From an uncultured Butyricicoccus sp. (GTDB lineage: Bacteria; Bacillota; Clostridia; Oscillospirales; Butyricicoccaceae), in the NCBI GenBank assembly GCA_910584935.1, contig CAJUDU010000102.1, positions 1 through 6,882 of the forward strand: a stretch of 6,882 nucleotides of DNA. The letters are read 5' to 3'. Below are positions 6,103-6,882 of the stretch, one piece after another. Positions within the stretch are counted from its first letter, which is position 1. The number at the start of each line of letters is the position of its first letter. Both the position numbers and the translations under genes were made by a program. Under the pieces are notes generated by a model, which was not told the DNA's origin, searched no databases, and saw nothing but the letters and a program-made list of their open reading frames with translations.

Positions 6103-6122
6103 CAATAGGGTATACGCTATTG
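6103..6122. promoter_or_regulatory. Near-perfect 20-bp palindrome, possible operator or recombination site
   Basis: CAATAG-G-GTATAC-G-CTATTG is symmetrical about the GTATAC core, the only mismatch being the two G's flanking it. Perfect outer arms (6103-6108 and 6117-6122) and a palindromic centre suggest a site for a dimeric DNA-binding protein. It lies 17 bases after the tiny ORF. No regulator is encoded in the window. Confidence 0.45.
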
Positions 6123-6142
6123 AAACAGCAAAAAAGTATGTC

Positions 6143-6196
6143 AATAGAGTTGGTTTTGGGCTTTTGCAATATGTCAAAAGTCCAACCGACCCTATT
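6143..6196. repeat. Large imperfect inverted repeat (stem of about 21 bp)
   Basis: From the outside in: AATAG (6143-6147) pairs with CTATT (6192-6196), GTT (6149-6151) with GAC (6188-6190, one T-G pair), GGTT (6152-6155) with AACC (6184-6187), and GGGCTTTTG (6158-6166) with CAAAAGTCC (6175-6183, one G-T pair). The loop is eight bases (6167-6174), with one mismatch and one two-base bulge. No T-run follows it on the + strand, so it is not an ordinary terminator there. On the - strand a T-run (complement of 6130-6135) follows at some distance, but no minus-strand gene is seen. It may be a structured RNA, a protein-binding site or a remnant element. Confidence 0.6.
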
Positions 6197-6236
6197 AAAA
6201 CAACGATTGCGCGATCTCGTATTTTTGAGGCAAATG

Positions 6237-6245
6237 TGTTATACT
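6237..6245 (+). promoter_or_regulatory. Extended -10 promoter of the toxin-antitoxin-like operon
   Basis: TGT followed by TATACT (6240-6245) is an extended -10 element (TGn plus a good -10 box). No convincing -35 box lies 16-18 bases upstream, as is usual for this class. Transcription would start near 6252, about 27 bases before the antitoxin ATG. Confidence 0.6.
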
Positions 6246-6278
6246 ATATACACAATCAGGTTATAGAAGGTGAATTTT

Positions 6279-6464
6279 ATGCAGGAGAAAGAGATTGACA
6301 GAACCCTTGGCATGACAGATGATGAAATGACATTACGGTTTCGCAAAGCCATTGAATTGGAAAAAGCCTTAAAAACAGCACGCGGCGAACCAATTGCACA
6401 GTTCGACCAACAGACGCAAAAAGCATATCTGGAGTATCCAGATGGAAGGCGTGAATATGTCTAA
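6279..6464 (+). CDS. Putative antitoxin of a zeta-toxin module (61 aa)
   Basis: A 61-residue charged, largely helical protein: a MQEKEIDRTLGMTDDEM segment, a helix (TLRFRKAIELEKALKTARG), and a C-terminal segment with EPIAQFD and AYLEYPDGRREYV. I know similar short proteins directly upstream of zeta-toxin-family kinases in clostridial genomes, where they are assumed to be the antitoxin. They are unlike the larger helix-turn-helix PezA or the three-helix epsilon protein. No DNA-binding domain is evident, so autoregulation is not obvious. ATG 6279 is chosen over GTG 6270 because AAGGTG (6267-6272) is correctly spaced for it. The gene has its own extended -10 promoter and overlaps the kinase gene by 8 bases, so the kinase is probably made only when the small protein is translated. 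The antitoxin role is inferred from position. Confidence 0.75.
   Translation: MQEKEIDRTLGMTDDEMTLRFRKAIELEKALKTARGEPIAQFDQQTQKAYLEYPDGRREYV
6444..6449 (+). promoter_or_regulatory. Ribosome binding site that fixes the zeta-toxin start
   Basis: GGAAGG lies seven bases before ATG 6457, inside the antitoxin gene. It favours ATG 6457 over ATG 6442 and over the longer frame reaching back to 6394, neither of which has a site. Confidence 0.65.
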
Positions 6465-6843
6465 AAAACCGGAAATTATTGTGTTTGCCGGACCGAATGG
6501 TTCTGGAAAAAGCACTGTCACAAAACTCGCAAAAGTAATCGAACCTTATATCAATGCTGATGATATCAAACGAAGCATACACTGTTCTGATTTAGAGGCT
6601 GCACAAAAAGCAGAACAACTCCGTATTGATGCAATTCAGCAAGGTATCTCGTTTACATTTGAAACGGTTTTGTCAACTGACCGAAACTTAAAGCTGCTGC
6701 AAGATGCAAAAGAAAAGGGTTATTTTATTCGCTGCATTTATATTTTGACCTGCAATCCGCAAATCAATATAGCACGGGTAAAAAGTCGGGTTTTAAGCGG
6801 TGGTCATGATGTTCCAGCAGATAAAATCCTAAGGAACCACTGA
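6457..6843 (+). CDS. Zeta/PezT-type P-loop kinase toxin, 3'-truncated
   Basis: Zeta toxins are cytoplasmic P-loop kinases; studied members phosphorylate UDP-N-acetylglucosamine and block cell-wall synthesis. Visible motifs are a strand plus Walker A (IIVFAGPNGSGKST, 7-20), NADDIKR (33-39, with an acidic residue where the family has its catalytic Asp), FTFETVLS (66-73), and the R-rich KSRVLSGGHDVPADKI segment (109-124). After Ile124 the expected family continuation (a helix with an RY.R pattern and about 70 more residues) is missing. The frame ends LRNH then TGA 6841-6843, for 128 residues against roughly 190-200 in relatives. No alternative frame restores the family sequence, so this looks like an insertion rather than a frameshift. 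The C-terminal part of the kinase fold is lost, so the product is probably inactive or unstable. It overlaps the putative antitoxin by 8 bases. Confidence 0.8.
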   Translation: MSKKPEIIVFAGPNGSGKSTVTKLAKVIEPYINADDIKRSIHCSDLEAAQKAEQLRIDAIQQGISFTFETVLSTDRNLKLLQDAKEKGYFIRCIYILTCNPQINIARVKSRVLSGGHDVPADKILRNH

Positions 6844-6882
6844 TTTAATCCTTCATAAGTCAAGAAGGTGTGGTATAATAGG
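6829..6882 (+). mobile_element. Possible end of an inserted element (IS-like) truncating the toxin gene
   Basis: Zeta-family coding sequence stops at 6828. CTAA (6829-6832) is followed by GGAACCACTGATTTAATC and, within 45 bases, an extended -10 promoter pointing into the unseen DNA. A short terminal repeat followed by a transposase promoter is how many IS left ends look. CTAA fits the YTAR target of some IS5-group elements, whose ends also begin GGA. Neither the other end nor a transposase is in view, so family and identity are guesses. Confidence 0.35.
6871..6879 (+). promoter_or_regulatory. Extended -10 promoter pointing out of the right edge
   Basis: TGG followed by TATAAT (6874-6879) is a strong extended -10 element with no clear -35 box. 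It would start transcription just past the window, perhaps for the transposase of the element that interrupts the toxin gene. Confidence 0.5.

Noticed and set aside
6394..6456. Longer starts for the zeta toxin (6394 or ATG 6442).
   Set aside because: The extra residues are the shadow of the antitoxin gene, and GGAAGG is placed for ATG 6457.
1..6882. tRNA, rRNA, CRISPR repeats, replication origin.
   Set aside because: Nothing resembling a cloverleaf, rRNA segment, regularly spaced direct repeats or iterons was seen on either strand.

Overview
The window looks like a stretch of accessory DNA from a gut-type Firmicute, most likely a Clostridia (Oscillospiraceae/Lachnospiraceae-like) chromosome carrying an integrative or conjugative element. 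The reasons are low-to-moderate GC, strong AGGAGG-type ribosome binding sites, a TTGACG/TATAAT promoter, extended -10 promoters, and a gene set (DUF3846-like protein, amidoligase, class II amidotransferase, small ORFs, zeta-type toxin module) that I recognise from clostridial mobile elements. All genes I can support are on the + strand. The organism and element assignments are inference from content, not from a search.

Left block (1-3197, visibly more AT-rich). The 3' end of an unidentified gene, weakly reminiscent of dynamin-like GTPase C-termini, overlaps by 13 bases a radical SAM/SPASM enzyme of the anSME/peptide-maturase type. A second radical SAM enzyme follows, with an N-terminal B12-binding-type fold and a C-terminal segment that resembles a PqqD-like/winged-helix peptide-recognition domain. 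The tight spacing argues for one operon. The best guess is a peptide- or protein-modifying (RiPP-like) system using two dissimilar radical SAM enzymes. No precursor peptide is visible in the window, so the substrate may lie upstream.

Junction (3194-3259). A strong promoter overlaps the stop codon of the second radical SAM gene. It is followed at once by a 12-bp GC-rich hairpin with a T-run, which can terminate the left operon and would also form the extreme 5' end of the right-hand transcript.

Middle block (3288-6086). A DUF3846-like gene is broken by an apparent one-base loss in an A-run. A hairpin spans its stop codon. Then come an amidoligase with an N-terminal zinc-binding array, a class II glutamine amidotransferase whose ribosome binding site lies inside the amidoligase 3' end, a 64-aa acidic protein, and a possible 23-aa peptide with a very good ribosome binding site. 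The amidotransferase (ammonia from glutamine) plus amidoligase (ATP-dependent amide bond formation) form a recognised predicted partnership.

Right block (6087-6882). An intergenic region has a near-perfect 20-bp palindrome and a 54-base imperfect inverted repeat with competing pairings. It is followed by an extended -10 promoter and a two-gene toxin-antitoxin-like operon: a 61-aa putative antitoxin overlapping a zeta/PezT-type P-loop kinase by 8 bases. The kinase reading frame loses family similarity after residue 124 and stops four codons later, in sequence that looks like the end of an inserted element with its own inward promoter.
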